From Clostridiales bacterium (GTDB lineage Bacteria > Bacillota > Clostridia > Lachnospirales > WQUN01): a stretch of 42,241 nt of DNA. The stretch is from assembly GCA_031263155.1 (NCBI GenBank), contig JAISGK010000058.1:1-42241 (forward strand). The letters are read 5' to 3'. The first letter of the stretch is position 1. The number at the start of each line of letters is the position of its first letter. The position numbers and the translations under genes are program-made. Below the pieces are notes generated by a model. That model saw nothing but the letters and a program-made list of their open reading frames with translations, had not been told where the DNA came from and did no database searches. Shown here piece by piece: positions 7,983 to 18,100 of the stretch.

Positions 7983-10268
7983 ATGAGACAGGGCTCTATT
8001 ACGGTTATGTTATCGTTATCGTTGTTGATTTTTATATTAACCATAGGATGCCTTATAGATGTGTCACGCGTGCTTATTTCGCGGGCTCAAGCGGAACGAG
8101 CCGTTAATTCCGCCATGGTCTCGACGCTTGCCGGTTATAGCCAACGCCTAAAAGACCAGTACGGGCTGCTCTACGTTAATAAGACCAGCGAAGAGATAAA
8201 AGCTGACATAGAAAAATATGCCAAACGGATATTAGAGCCAGCAAGTGGAACGGATCTTTTCGGCTACGGTGTTAATATCACAAAAATGGTGCCGGTAACG
8301 ACAGGCGATCAAACAAGCGACCTGGGTAACACAGATTTGCTTAAAGCCCAAATTGCGGAGTATACAGCGGCTTCTATGCCGTATGCCGTTGTAAAGAATA
8401 TCTACGCCGCAGACGATTATGCTGAAATTGAAGAGGTTGATAAAAAGATTAAGTCGTATGTGGCTATTGGCGACTTGTACAGGGTGCGCGAGCGAGCCCT
8501 CGCGGCCAAGGATGATCTTTATAGCAAACTGGATTTTTTGTATACGGCGTTTACCGGATATAAATACGGACATAAGGACTCTGGCGAACGCGCCGATATC
8601 TATTTGGCAAAACCTTTTGAAGAAAGCGACTTTATTGGCCCTAACGCCGCAAGATCCCCCGACCCCGGGTTAACAGACTCCCTTATTCCGCTTGGCGCAA
8701 TGGAAGAGCGAATAACCTGGAGCTCGCTTTTTTTGGAGCGCTATATGGATAATGTTGGCTCCATATACGATTTGCTGGAAGAGGTTAAGCCCATACTAAA
8801 CAATTTAGCCGCTAACTATCTTGATTACACCAACAAGGTTTCCGAGTACGATTCCTATATCATTTTGAATTCGTCGGACTTGGCTGAACCGCTGGAACAA
8901 CGTTTTAAACAAGAGATATCAGAGCTGCAAGATACAGCCACGCTGCTATATCAGCCGTGCGTTGATTACACATCGCAAATCGTAAACGTTTACGCCCAAT
9001 CCATCTGCTATTCACAACTAAGCGCCGATCTTTTTGTTATTAAAACTATTACACCCATTATACCTGTGTACTCGATATTTTTATCGACAGCGTCGCCTTT
9101 CGCGGAACATTACGACCTGACTTTTTCGCTTATGGATTCTATGGATTCTATCGAGATGGACATGAGCGAAGAATTATCCTTTCTAGTGCTCAATGCCGGT
9201 GAAGTATCAGTTAACCCCGAAGAATTTTTCTCATCGGCTTTATCAGACATAAGGACGATCTTAAATAAGTGTTTGCTGCCATTGCCAAGCGACGCGGGCG
9301 CGGTTTCAATCAATGACGAAAAGCCCGCAGGTTTGTCGACATATCCAGGCAAACTTTTAGCATTGTGTCAAGGCAGCGTTAACCTATCTGATTTTACAAC
9401 GTCTTACGGCTTTTTTACAACATTGTTTGCAGCGATGGAAGGGGCCGATACTACCCATAATTGGTTTAATTGCGCGGACATCGCGTACTTGCTTGCCGAT
9501 CAAGCCGCCGTATATTACAGCGACGAACCTGACCATTCTTTAATGGGAAAAAGTATAGACTACTACGCTAAAAGCATGTTTAGATCCTCCGCGAATAATA
9601 CGGCAAAGTACAACCTTGAGCTTATCGATCTAATGTCTGCGACAGGCCGGGAAGAAACAGAACTGGAATATATTTTGACAGGAGAAAAAAATTCTGAGAG
9701 CAGCGCCGTGGTCGCAAAAGCTCTTGTTTGGGGAGTTCGTTTGGCATACCATTTGTGTATAGCGCACAGCGACACCAAGGTACTGACGAAGGCGGAAGCC
9801 TACGCGGCCGCGATAAGCCAGAGCTACCCGGCCATAAGCGCGTATCACGAGGCGATAAAAAACGCGTATGTGTCCATCTGGGCCATGAGGGCGGCGGCTT
9901 TGGAATTTGAAGCCCTGCTTGACGGCGAAAGCGTGATGCTTGTGCCCTTTATTGGCACCGCGATGAACAGCGAATTTGAGTATTGGATGACAGATAAAAC
10001 AGATTATGAAGATCACCTGTTCTTATTATTGTCTTTGCAGGAACCGACGGATAAGCTGCATCGCATACAAAATATTATTTCGCACAATGAGTCGCCCGAT
10101 ATATTAAAAAACGCGATCGCCGCAATTAGTGTCGATGCCTCTGTTACTGTCACAAAACTCTATTTTGATTGGGATACGGTGCGCGAATTGCTTGGATCTG
10201 ATGTTTTTGAGGGAAAGCTTGGCAAAGGAGGGTACACTTATGAATTTAACTGGCAGCAGCTCTATTGA
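7983..10268 (+). CDS. DUF5702 (TadG-like) pilus-associated protein
   Basis: Large membrane-anchored extracytoplasmic protein, 761 aa from the ATG at 7983 behind GGGAGGTGAG. The beginning MRQGSITVMLSLSLLIFILT resembles the DUF5702 family found in Gram-positive Tad loci: a Gly-Ser-Ile-Thr-Val leader, one hydrophobic helix, then ARAQAERAVNSAM-type and YGLLYVN motifs (here SRAQAERAVNSAMVSTLAGY and DQYGLLYVN). The rest is helical and polar with no catalytic motif I recognise. By position and architecture it is the counterpart of TadG of Gram-negative systems. The function is inferred, not shown. Its end overlaps the next gene by 29 bases. Confidence 0.85.
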   Translation: MRQGSITVMLSLSLLIFILTIGCLIDVSRVLISRAQAERAVNSAMVSTLAGYSQRLKDQYGLLYVNKTSEEIKADIEKYAKRILEPASGTDLFGYGVNITKMVPVTTGDQTSDLGNTDLLKAQIAEYTAASMPYAVVKNIYAADDYAEIEEVDKKIKSYVAIGDLYRVRERALAAKDDLYSKLDFLYTAFTGYKYGHKDSGERADIYLAKPFEESDFIGPNAARSPDPGLTDSLIPLGAMEERITWSSLFLERYMDNVGSIYDLLEEVKPILNNLAANYLDYTNKVSEYDSYIILNSSDLAEPLEQRFKQEISELQDTATLLYQPCVDYTSQIVNVYAQSICYSQLSADLFVIKTITPIIPVYSIFLSTASPFAEHYDLTFSLMDSMDSIEMDMSEELSFLVLNAGEVSVNPEEFFSSALSDIRTILNKCLLPLPSDAGAVSINDEKPAGLSTYPGKLLALCQGSVNLSDFTTSYGFFTTLFAAMEGADTTHNWFNCADIAYLLADQAAVYYSDEPDHSLMGKSIDYYAKSMFRSSANNTAKYNLELIDLMSATGREETELEYILTGEKNSESSAVVAKALVWGVRLAYHLCIAHSDTKVLTKAEAYAAAISQSYPAISAYHEAIKNAYVSIWAMRAAALEFEALLDGESVMLVPFIGTAMNSEFEYWMTDKTDYEDHLFLLLSLQEPTDKLHRIQNIISHNESPDILKNAIAAISVDASVTVTKLYFDWDTVRELLGSDVFEGKLGKGGYTYEFNWQQLY

Positions 10269-11028
10269 CAATGGGACAGCGACAAGCGACACGGCGTTAA
10301 CAGGCGTGTTCCCTCTTCATCGCGCCTCTTTGACTGTTGAAGCTGCCCTGGCGCTGCCTGTTTTTGTGTTTGCGATGCTTTCTATGACCTTCCTCTTACG
10401 GGTGTTTTATACCCAGGAGATTATTTCGCACTGCCTTGTCAACGCCGTAAACGAAATAGCGCTTGACTGTTATGGCCTCTCCAAATCTCGCGCCGTAGAT
10501 GATTTTCTTGTCGCTACAGGCGCAGTGCCCGACTCCTTTTATACCGACCCCGACATGTCGTCAACACTGGTTTCGGGACTTAGCGCGAATAACGCCTACG
10601 ACTTATTGGCAGAATATAACCAGACAGTTAATAAGCGCAATCTTAGTGACGACGACCTTAATGGATTACTCTCAGCCGGGCTTGCCCTTTACGGCTTTAC
10701 GCGCGATCCCGACGCGGTGTCGGATCCCCTGGCGGATATAGGCTGGAAAGGCACGTTTAGTTGGTATCTATATAAAAACATCGCTGCGTTTGGAGGCGGC
10801 AAAGAACCCGGTAAAACTGATGAATCCATAGCTGATGAATTGCTTAAGCGCCTGAATATAATATACGGCATAGACGGTCTGGATTTTTCTGGCTCGCAAA
10901 TTATGGATGGTACGGACATTTTGGTATCCGTCACCTATGATGTAAAGATACCTGTTCCCCTAAGCCCCGTAGAAAAAATTACCCTTAATCAAAGGGCTAT
11001 GGCGCGGATGTGGGGCATGGGGGATTGA
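10240..11028 (+). CDS. second TadE-like pseudopilin
   Basis: About 262 aa from the ATG at 10240, selected because AAAGGAGGG ends seven bases upstream; earlier in-frame starts lie deep in the preceding gene. A 28-residue N-terminal extension precedes the signature HRASLTVEAALALPVFVFAM, with the Thr-Val-Glu-Ala-Ala and Leu-Pro pattern typical of TadE/TadF. One membrane helix (about 36-56) is followed by an extracytoplasmic domain. The 29-base overlap with the DUF5702 gene implies translational coupling and probably a shared complex. The second peptidase gene starts 16 bases after its stop. Confidence 0.86.
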   Translation: MNLTGSSSIDNGTATSDTALTGVFPLHRASLTVEAALALPVFVFAMLSMTFLLRVFYTQEIISHCLVNAVNEIALDCYGLSKSRAVDDFLVATGAVPDSFYTDPDMSSTLVSGLSANNAYDLLAEYNQTVNKRNLSDDDLNGLLSAGLALYGFTRDPDAVSDPLADIGWKGTFSWYLYKNIAAFGGGKEPGKTDESIADELLKRLNIIYGIDGLDFSGSQIMDGTDILVSVTYDVKIPVPLSPVEKITLNQRAMARMWGMGD

Positions 11029-11044
11029 TAAAAAGGATGTTGGC

Positions 11045-11632
11045 ATGAAATATATTATTGCCGTTGTGGTGGGTTTAGCGGCTACGGCCATACTTGGCGC
11101 TGATAAGGTAAAAGAGATGCCTGTTCGCGCGCGCGTATTGACGATATGCGCCAGCGGGCTCTCAGTGACGCTCATGTGCCTCGCGGCCGCGCGCAAGAGC
11201 GAAATGTCGCCGCGTTTTGCCGTACTTGCTGTGCCAGGCATAATCCTTACCTACTTATCCGTTTATGACATTCTACTTTTGGCCGTGAGCAATGAAACTA
11301 TCGTTAGCGCCGCGTTATGCGCCCTGCTTCTGCTGCCTCTTAACGGCGATGTTGCTTGGTGGGCCGCGCTTGCGAGCGCAGGGGCGTTATTTTCCCTGTT
11401 TGCTTTAATATCACGACTGACAAAAGGAGCGCTGGGACTGGGCGACGCCATGATCATCGGGGTTGTCGGTTTGTTTACCGGCGCAAACGCCGTGTACATA
11501 ATTACGTACGCGGTAGTGTTTAGCGGTATCGCGTCGCTTGTTTTGCTAATTTCAAAACGCGCGCATAAAGGCGCTTCAATACCGTTTGCGCCATTTTTAT
11601 GCGCTGGTTTTTTTATGTATATCATATTATGA
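11045..11632 (+). CDS. second prepilin peptidase (A24 family)
   Basis: Polytopic membrane protease of 195 aa, divergent from the one at the head of the operon. The first catalytic Asp lies in the degenerate LSVYDILLLAVSNE. The second is in the GxGD signature GALGLGDAMIIG. The family-typical C-terminus KGASIPFAPFLCAGFF is present. The N-terminal 45 residues carry two hydrophobic segments. Two A24 enzymes in one Tad operon suggests a division of labour, for example Flp pilins against TadE-like proteins. The alternative is that one is degenerate; the loss of the usual Arg/Lys after the first Asp makes this copy the less orthodox one. Confidence 0.85.
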   Translation: MKYIIAVVVGLAATAILGADKVKEMPVRARVLTICASGLSVTLMCLAAARKSEMSPRFAVLAVPGIILTYLSVYDILLLAVSNETIVSAALCALLLLPLNGDVAWWAALASAGALFSLFALISRLTKGALGLGDAMIIGVVGLFTGANAVYIITYAVVFSGIASLVLLISKRAHKGASIPFAPFLCAGFFMYIIL

Positions 11633-11647
11633 AAGCGGGGGACAGGC

Positions 11648-11737
11648 GTGAAACTGAATATAACGCAGATTTTGCTGTTAACCGCCTGCGCCCTTCTATT
11701 GCTAATCGGTCTGGCGCGGGGGTGGGTATTTGTATAA
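11648..11737 (+). CDS. 29-aa hydrophobic peptide in the Tad operon
   Basis: A short reading frame not found by length-based gene calling. GTG at 11648 follows GGGGG with a six-base gap. The peptide begins MKLNITQILLLTACALLL, continues as one hydrophobic helix (IGLARG) and ends WVFV. It starts 15 bases after the peptidase stop, and its stop codon overlaps the TTG start of the FHA gene by 8 bases. This arrangement fits translational coupling and makes a chance ORF less likely. It is a single-span membrane peptide by prediction; its role is unknown. It may alternatively be only a leader that couples translation of the next gene. Confidence 0.6.
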   Translation: MKLNITQILLLTACALLLLIGLARGWVFV

Positions 11738-12806
11738 CATATACGCGTATACCCACGAGGCCGACTCTGAAACATATCTTGTAGTCCCTTTAGATGGGCG
11801 AAGCCTCATCACATATCAGGAAGATATGCTAGCGGAGAACAAACTGCCGCATTATTTGCCGTTTTTCTCTAAGTTTGAAAGCACGGTATACAACCTATAT
11901 TATAAAATAACAAGAATGGCGACACTGTCATACGTGCTTGAAGATAGGGAACTTAATATAAAATACTATCTAGAAATAATGGACTCTATCATAGAGGCCA
12001 TGAAGGTTAGGGATCAGTATCTGCTTAGCGAAAATTCGCTGATAATTCATCAGGATTATATTTTTGTTTTACCAACAGGCGAGACAGGTTTAATCTACAT
12101 TCCCACGCAAATAAGCACAAGCGTGGAAACGGCGTTTAAAAATTTTAGCGTGTGGCTGCTTGACAAACTTGACTCACAGGCTGTCGCGGCCTCTATCCCA
12201 TTGCAAATGCTGTTTAGAGAAAGCAGTAACTTTGACTTGACTATTATAAAGCAGACCCTACAGATGGTTCGCGTAACCTCTGAAGGGAATGCCCCTGATG
12301 TCAATATTCCACAGGTATATGAAGACATGGCCGGTGAGCGGAAAAAGTTCAAGCAAAACGAGCCTGCAAAAAAAGCCAAGTCGAAGCCTAAGTTATCACT
12401 GTTCGGTTTGTTTGGCGGCAAAAAAGAAATGGAGCACGATGCGAAAGAGAGCGAGAGAGACGACCTCAAGCAATCGTTCGAGGAGGGCGGCAGAGCAAAA
12501 AACGCTTATCTTGTGGCTCCCAAGTCACGCGGCGACGAATTGGTAAAAATAGAAAAAAAATTGTTTACAGTGGGTCGAATGGATACGATGGATTTGACCG
12601 TCAACGATGCGGGGGTAAGCCGATTGCACTCCGAAATAAACTTTGACGGCTACTCGCTATACGTGACAGATAAGGGCTCTAAAGGAGGAACGTTTGTAAA
12701 TAACAAGCGCCTCGCCCCCGAACAGCCTAAAAAGCTGCACGATAACGACGCGCTCAAGTTTTACACAACAGAATACGTAGTTAAGATTGTGAATAGGGAT
12801 ATATAG
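11730..12806 (+). CDS. DUF6382-FHA domain protein of the Tad locus
   Basis: Cytoplasmic protein of 358 aa starting at TTG 11730, the only start with GGGGGTGGG close upstream. Residues 1-170 form a domain resembling DUF6382 (YQEDMLAENKLPHYLPF; LIIHQDYIFVLPTGETGLIYIP). A basic/acidic linker follows (about 200-250, Lys/Glu rich, with GLFGGKKEME), then a C-terminal forkhead-associated domain at about 255-350. Its FHA core is FTVGRMDTMDLTV, then GVSRLHSEI and the GTFVNNKRL turn. The Arg, Ser and His residues that bind phospho-threonine are all in place. It is last in the operon and suggests Ser/Thr-phosphorylation control of pilus assembly. No kinase is encoded in the window. Its end overlaps the convergent usp gene by 26 bases. 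Confidence 0.85.
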   Translation: MYNIYAYTHEADSETYLVVPLDGRSLITYQEDMLAENKLPHYLPFFSKFESTVYNLYYKITRMATLSYVLEDRELNIKYYLEIMDSIIEAMKVRDQYLLSENSLIIHQDYIFVLPTGETGLIYIPTQISTSVETAFKNFSVWLLDKLDSQAVAASIPLQMLFRESSNFDLTIIKQTLQMVRVTSEGNAPDVNIPQVYEDMAGERKKFKQNEPAKKAKSKPKLSLFGLFGGKKEMEHDAKESERDDLKQSFEEGGRAKNAYLVAPKSRGDELVKIEKKLFTVGRMDTMDLTVNDAGVSRLHSEINFDGYSLYVTDKGSKGGTFVNNKRLAPEQPKKLHDNDALKFYTTEYVVKIVNRDI

Positions 12807-13179
12807 GGTTTTTGATCTTTTCCACAGTAGTTACCCTCACGTGCGGCAGGGCTTGTGAGATTATAAGACCCGCGTCGCGCCCGTTTTCGGGAGCCTCGCC
12901 CAATATCACATCGGTTACGCTGTGTTCTATTATAAAGCGTTCTATAACATTGAATTGATCCCCACCTGCTATGGCGTGCACCTCGCCTCCGTTTTCCGTG
13001 CCATACCGAAAAAGTTTTTCCAGCATTTCTGGCGCGTTTTTGGCTGAAAAAATGCTGTTCGAAGTTTCCACATGCAATATATGCAAATCGGCTGAAAGCT
13101 CGCGCGATAATTCCGCGCCGCGATCTATCAGCCTTTTTCCGTTGGCTTGCGGAGTGATGCACACCAGTACCCTGTTCAT
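12781..13179 (-). CDS. UspA-like universal stress protein
   Basis: Small cytosolic alpha/beta nucleotide-binding-type protein, 132 aa from the ATG at 13179, behind GGAGGGG with an eight-base gap. The first strand MNRVLVCITPQANGKRLIDR and the pattern ELSADLHILHVET fit the Usp fold as found alone or inside KdpD sensor kinases. The C-terminal VTDVILGEAPENGRD segment corresponds to the usual GxxGxx(9)G(S/T) region, but the canonical Ser-Xaa-Ser is not preserved, so ATP binding is uncertain. It follows ftsH at 64 bases on the same strand and probably shares its transcript. Its tail overlaps the Tad FHA gene end-to-end. Confidence 0.75.
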   Translation of the reverse strand: MNRVLVCITPQANGKRLIDRGAELSRELSADLHILHVETSNSIFSAKNAPEMLEKLFRYGTENGGEVHAIAGGDQFNVIERFIIEHSVTDVILGEAPENGRDAGLIISQALPHVRVTTVEKIKNPIYPYSQS

Positions 13180-13243
13180 AGAGATATCCCCTCCACACAA
13201 ATAATAAACATTAAGATAACAAAGCTTTCCTTTTGCTCAGATG

Positions 13244-15001
13244 CTATGCCGCTTTTTTCTCAAGTTCTATTATACGATCTATCTCATCTTCGTTCAATGA
13301 CTCTTTCGCCAGCAATTGCTCGGCTATTTTGTTAATAATGCCCATATTTTCTCTTAAAAGATCCTTTGTGCGCTCGTACATGCTCTCCAGCAGCTCTGAT
13401 ATCTGTTTTTTGCTATCTTGCCCTTCGCGTAAAAAGCTCTTACCCATGGCAAACTTGTTAATATAGTCGGTCGCCAGCGACACGCACTTTTCTATGTCGT
13501 TGCTTGCGCCTGTAGTTATCTTGTCTTCTCCAAAAATCAGTTCTTCTGATACTCGACCGGCAAAGTTTATCATTATCTGGCTCTCGATCTCCTGCTTGGT
13601 ATAATACATCTTGTCGGGGGGTATGTTTACGCAAAACCCACCCGCGCCCCTGGCTGATGGTATGATCGTTACCTTGGCGACTGTATTTTCGGGGCTTAAG
13701 ATCTTTGCCGCCAGCGCGTGACCTGATTCGTGGTAGGCGGTTATCTCGCGTTCGCGCTGTTTTATATTGCTCCTGTCTTTTTTTTCTGAACCCGCTACTA
13801 CTGTATAATATGCCTTATCTATATCGTCTGGGGCTATCTTTGCCTTGGCCGTTACCGATTCGCACCTGCGCGCCGCGTTGATAGCGGCCTCGTTAAGCAA
13901 GTTCTCCAACATGGCCCCGCTGAAATAAACCGTTTGCTTTGCCAGCGCTTCCAAATCAACATTGTCACCAAGCGGCTTGTTTTTCATGTGCAGAGAGAGA
14001 ATCTCCTTTCGCGCGTTGTAATCCGGCAAACCTATCTCGACCTGTCTATCGAAGCGTCCGGGACGCAGCAAAGCCTCGTCTATGGTGTCCAGCCTATTTG
14101 TGGCGGCAATAACGATAATGCCGTCGCCGCTGCTAAAACCGCTCATTTCTGACAACAAGGCGTTAAGGGTCTGCTCGCGCTCGTCGTTGCTGTCGTGCGC
14201 GCCGCTTGCGCGTTTTTTGCCCATCGCGTCTATCTCGTCTATAAAGATAACGGCCTTCTTGTTTTCTCTCGCTTTTTGAAACAGTTCGCGGATACGCCCC
14301 GCTCCCACGCCTACATACATTTGTACGAAATCAGACCCGCTTACCGCATAAAACGGCGAATCCGCCTCGCCCGCAATGGCCTTTGCCATAAGTGTTTTAC
14401 CTGTGCCCGGAGGGCCGTAGAATATAACGCCATGCGGCATCCTCGCGCCGTAGCGCTCGTACTTTTCGGGATTTTTAATAAAATCTACAATGTCAGTAAC
14501 CTGTTCCTTCGCCTCTTCATTACCGGCTATATCGTCAAATTTAAGGTAATGGACGCTGGACTGGGCCTGATCCGCCATAGAGAGCGCCATCGCGGGCTTG
14601 GTTTGGCTCCTGTTTGCGGTTCGGTAAACAAACACAAGCACGGCTACAAAAAACAGCGCGCTTAGTCCCGTGCTTACCGCGTTTTTACCCGTTACCAGGC
14701 TGCCCTCAGACACATTGATACCTCTAAGCAGCAGCTCCTCTTTCAGGCTGTCCCGATGGGGGTTATCTGTAGTCACAAAGCTCGTTTGCCCGCTTAAGCG
14801 ATATTTAAACAAGGCGTCTTCGGTGAGTATAACCTCCTCCACCCGCCCCTGCTCCACAGCGGCCATAAATTCTTTATAGGGTCTATTTTCAACGGGCGTT
14901 CTGTTTTTTATCAGAACAGCCGCCACAATAAGCAACGCTATTAAAACAAACACAATCGCGCCGAAGATATTGTTTCCGCGTAATTCTTTAAAAGTCAACA
15001 C
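13244..15001 (-). CDS. ftsH: ATP-dependent zinc metalloprotease FtsH
   Basis: Membrane-anchored AAA+ protease that degrades misfolded or regulatory membrane proteins. 585 aa. Membrane helices lie at about 12-32 and 112-128 with a short extracytoplasmic domain between them. Walker A is GPPGTGKT (196-203), Walker B is FIDEID (253-258), the second region of homology is RLDTIDEALLRPGRFDRQ (303-320), and the zinc site is HESGH (424-428). The third ligand Asp lies in TTGASNDIEKC. The GTG at 15001 is four bases from GGAGG; a TTG one codon later has better spacing. It is shorter at the C-terminus than major FtsH (about 610-650 aa), so it may be an accessory copy; only the rest of the genome can tell. 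Confidence 0.95.
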   Translation of the reverse strand: MLTFKELRGNNIFGAIVFVLIALLIVAAVLIKNRTPVENRPYKEFMAAVEQGRVEEVILTEDALFKYRLSGQTSFVTTDNPHRDSLKEELLLRGINVSEGSLVTGKNAVSTGLSALFFVAVLVFVYRTANRSQTKPAMALSMADQAQSSVHYLKFDDIAGNEEAKEQVTDIVDFIKNPEKYERYGARMPHGVIFYGPPGTGKTLMAKAIAGEADSPFYAVSGSDFVQMYVGVGAGRIRELFQKARENKKAVIFIDEIDAMGKKRASGAHDSNDEREQTLNALLSEMSGFSSGDGIIVIAATNRLDTIDEALLRPGRFDRQVEIGLPDYNARKEILSLHMKNKPLGDNVDLEALAKQTVYFSGAMLENLLNEAAINAARRCESVTAKAKIAPDDIDKAYYTVVAGSEKKDRSNIKQREREITAYHESGHALAAKILSPENTVAKVTIIPSARGAGGFCVNIPPDKMYYTKQEIESQIMINFAGRVSEELIFGEDKITTGASNDIEKCVSLATDYINKFAMGKSFLREGQDSKKQISELLESMYERTKDLLRENMGIINKIAEQLLAKESLNEDEIDRIIELEKKAA

Positions 15002-15073
15002 TCGCCCTCCTCATCATTTGCCTGCTAACTATATATCGTCATTTATGTCAACACATTTATAAATAATCGTTGG

Positions 15074-15118
15074 AAATATCAAAATCGCTGACCAAAATGA
15101 TCAGCGACTTTGATATTT
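15074..15118 (-). terminator. terminator of the giant fibronectin-III gene
   Basis: An 18-bp stem (15074-15091 with 15101-15118) with one G-U pair encloses a 9-nt loop. It begins at the stop codon of the giant gene. On the minus strand the stem ends in GATATTT without a long T run, so efficiency is uncertain, but the stem is long and AT-rich at its base. It separates the giant gene from ftsH. Confidence 0.72.
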
Positions 15119-18100
15119 AGAGCCCTATTTGATAATCCAAATCCTGTAAGGCTTTATGCAGCGCCGCGATGTCAACGCGTTGGTACGAAGCAAACAATTG
15201 CTGCGGCATAGACGAGGTATTTGTCTTGTAAAGGTATAGCGCCGTTATGCAACGCCGCAGTTCCTCTACCGTAGACTCGCTGCCCGCGTTAAATGACGAC
15301 AGAGATAAATCCATATGGGACGCGAGCCAGTTAAACGGTTCCGCGTAGCGCGGCGCGCCGGCCACGCGCGCGATTGTCCCCGCCAGAGCGAACCGGGATA
15401 CAGGCGCGTCAACGTTGTACTCCCAACCGTTTCCAAAAAAATCTTGCAGATAATATTTTGCCCCAATGGCGTTGAAGCTGCCCGCGAGCTGCTGGCCTTC
15501 CATACCGGCTATCTCTACCGTTTCACCGTTAAATATATACCCACCGGGCCGCATCTCGGCGATTGCCTTGTCGCCGCCAAAATCCATAGCATCCCGCGCG
15601 CGTGGGCCGTCTCTCTCTTGCCGCCAGGCGTTGATTGCCGTGAGGGGGTTTCTATCGCGCGCGATTATCAGCATCGGCGCGTCAAGATTGTTTATCGCAA
15701 AGCGGTATTTAAGCGCTCGCTCAAAGCGTGACGCGGCTATCGAGTCCATCTCTTTCGCAATCATCGCCATTTTTTTGTCCATCTTGCGCACAATGACCTC
15801 TGGTATGATCCCCCTGGCCACTTGAGCGTTGATGAATGATAATTCGTTAGACGATGTCGCGTCGGCGATGTGCCGCTCCATTTGCTCCAGCATAGTTCTG
15901 TTCCATTTACCTATATCGTCCCTGCTGCCGACAACCTCTATTTGCACATTTATAGCGGCCGCGCCTTTTTCCAAATCCCTGTAACGCGTCGTTATCTTTA
16001 TATAATAATCCTTTATTTTGCCTAATTTTAACTGGTTTTGCGCTGACATGAGCGCGTCGTTCATATTCATGTCAAACGCGTTGGGCGATATGATGATGTT
16101 TATGCCCTTGTGCGGAATGCTAAAACCCTTGCCCCAATTGTTGGCTGTCGTTATCGCTTGCGCGGGCAGATAGTACATACATGTCGCGCCTGGACTCTCG
16201 GCCAGCAGAATGGGCGCGGTGCCCTCTCTTGCCAGCCCTTCAAACATATCGGGCCGGTACACGACCGCGTATTCCCCATGTTTGTCTCTTATAGTCCAAA
16301 ATGGTTTTTTAATGAGATCCTTAATGGCATTTTTTATATAATCTACCCATTCGTCTACTGTGTGTTTTTCGTCATACGCGCTTTGATCAATATCTGTGCG
16401 CATTTGCAGCACATTAGTGTAAAGCGACGCGTCGCCGTTTTGATCTATGGCCCGCACCCGCACATAGTACAGCGTTCCGGGTTCCAGGTCCGATAGTTTA
16501 TAGGCAAACCTGGTGAGGCCGGAGTCTATAGGCAGCGCGCTTTCAACCAGCAGGGCCGCGTCCATAAGTATGGCCTCCCGCCAGTCGTCGCCGTCACGCT
16601 TAAGCTGATATTGCAGGTTGTAGTTTACCCCAATAAGCGCCATATCCATTATGTGGGCATCAAAGATAAACCCTATCTCAGTTTTGTGATCATACTGCGC
16701 TAGTTGATCGGCGCGAAGGTTGCGCGGCCCGGCGACGGGTTTGGATGTCACGCTTACCCTGGCCCACAGCGAAACCGTTTCGCCATCGGGCGTTACCCTT
16801 ACCGATCGCGCATAGTAAAAGTAGATATTGTTGGGCGTGAGCGTATAATCTGTGAACACAAGCCGCCTGGAGCCCATCTCCGACTCAAATAACGCCTCAG
16901 TAGGCTCCGCCGGGCTTAACGCGCCATTAACCAATTTTAGTATTGTGGAAGCGCCTTCGCCATCTGTGCGCCACGCCGCTTTGTCCGTTATGGGGAGCGA
17001 TTCGAAAAAGATCTCAAGTGGAGAATGTGAGTTTAACATGGCGGGGTTCATCTGCTCGCCGCGCAGACGGATTATTTCGTATTCTACTGTGCCGCCCAAA
17101 ATATCGTCCCATAAAATCTCGGCAGAATTGTTAGCCACTTCGCCCACGCTTAGTATTGGGGCCGGCGGATACTCTTCATTCGCGCCGGGGTATTCGATCT
17201 CGCCCTCGGTGGTCACTCCGGCAATCTTGGTGGTTTCGCTGGTGAAGATGTTATCGTTAAGTCCCCCGCTTTGTTGCGTAAGTACGAGTTCTGACATGGC
17301 AAAATATTTTTGATTTTCGTCCATGCCATTAAATTCTAGGTTGATTGTGGGGTTGGTCCTATCGTTAAACACGCTGCTTATCTCACCGGGTTGCAGCGCT
17401 ATACCTGTAAGTTTTATAATTTTACCCTGGCGCAACAGGTCGCGCAATTCCACTTCGTCCACAAGTATAGGCGTCACCCCCTCGTCATACGCGGAAAAAT
17501 CAAACCTTCGCTCACCCGCTGTATCCACTTCTACCACATCCAGCGCATCAAAATTTTGCGGCGGATTTTTCAGCTTGGACTCGTTTTGGCACAGATAAAG
17601 GTTGGCTTGCAAAATATTGGCGTCGTAGGGCGTGTTGAGCTGTATGAAATTCATTATCGCGTCGCCCGCAAGTGAAAACCGCGAGGTAAACGTCATAGCG
17701 CCTGTTTTGTTAAGCGTAAGATCCTGCGGCGGCGGCAAAAGCAGATTGGCCAAATCGCTTAGGGTCATGCTGTCTATAATGGACATGTCGCTGACGACAG
17801 GCGATGTAATCTTCGCGCCAAAGAAATATATATTGGGAAAAACCATTGCCCCTTCCAATTGCCCTGGCACAGGCCAACTAATGGACGCGCCGCTTTTTAC
17901 AGCCAATGTTCTGAACGGTACCCTAAGTTTGTAGACATATCGCAAAACATTCCCCTGCGCGGGAACCGCCTGCAATTGAACCGCGTTGGTAGGCGAGTCC
18001 TTTACTTTGCCTCCGCTGTATACCGCGCTCACTACGCCCCCCGCGTCCTTGCTCAACTCGGCTGTTATCGTGTCGAACGGCGCGGGCATAGGTGAAATCT

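Noticed and set aside
12761-13198. 145-codon minus-strand frame overlapping the usp gene
   Set aside because: It is a shadow of the Usp frame; its translation is basic and low in complexity and it has no separate ribosome binding site.
14195-14665. 156-codon plus frame inside ftsH
   Set aside because: Antisense shadow of the conserved FtsH AAA domain.
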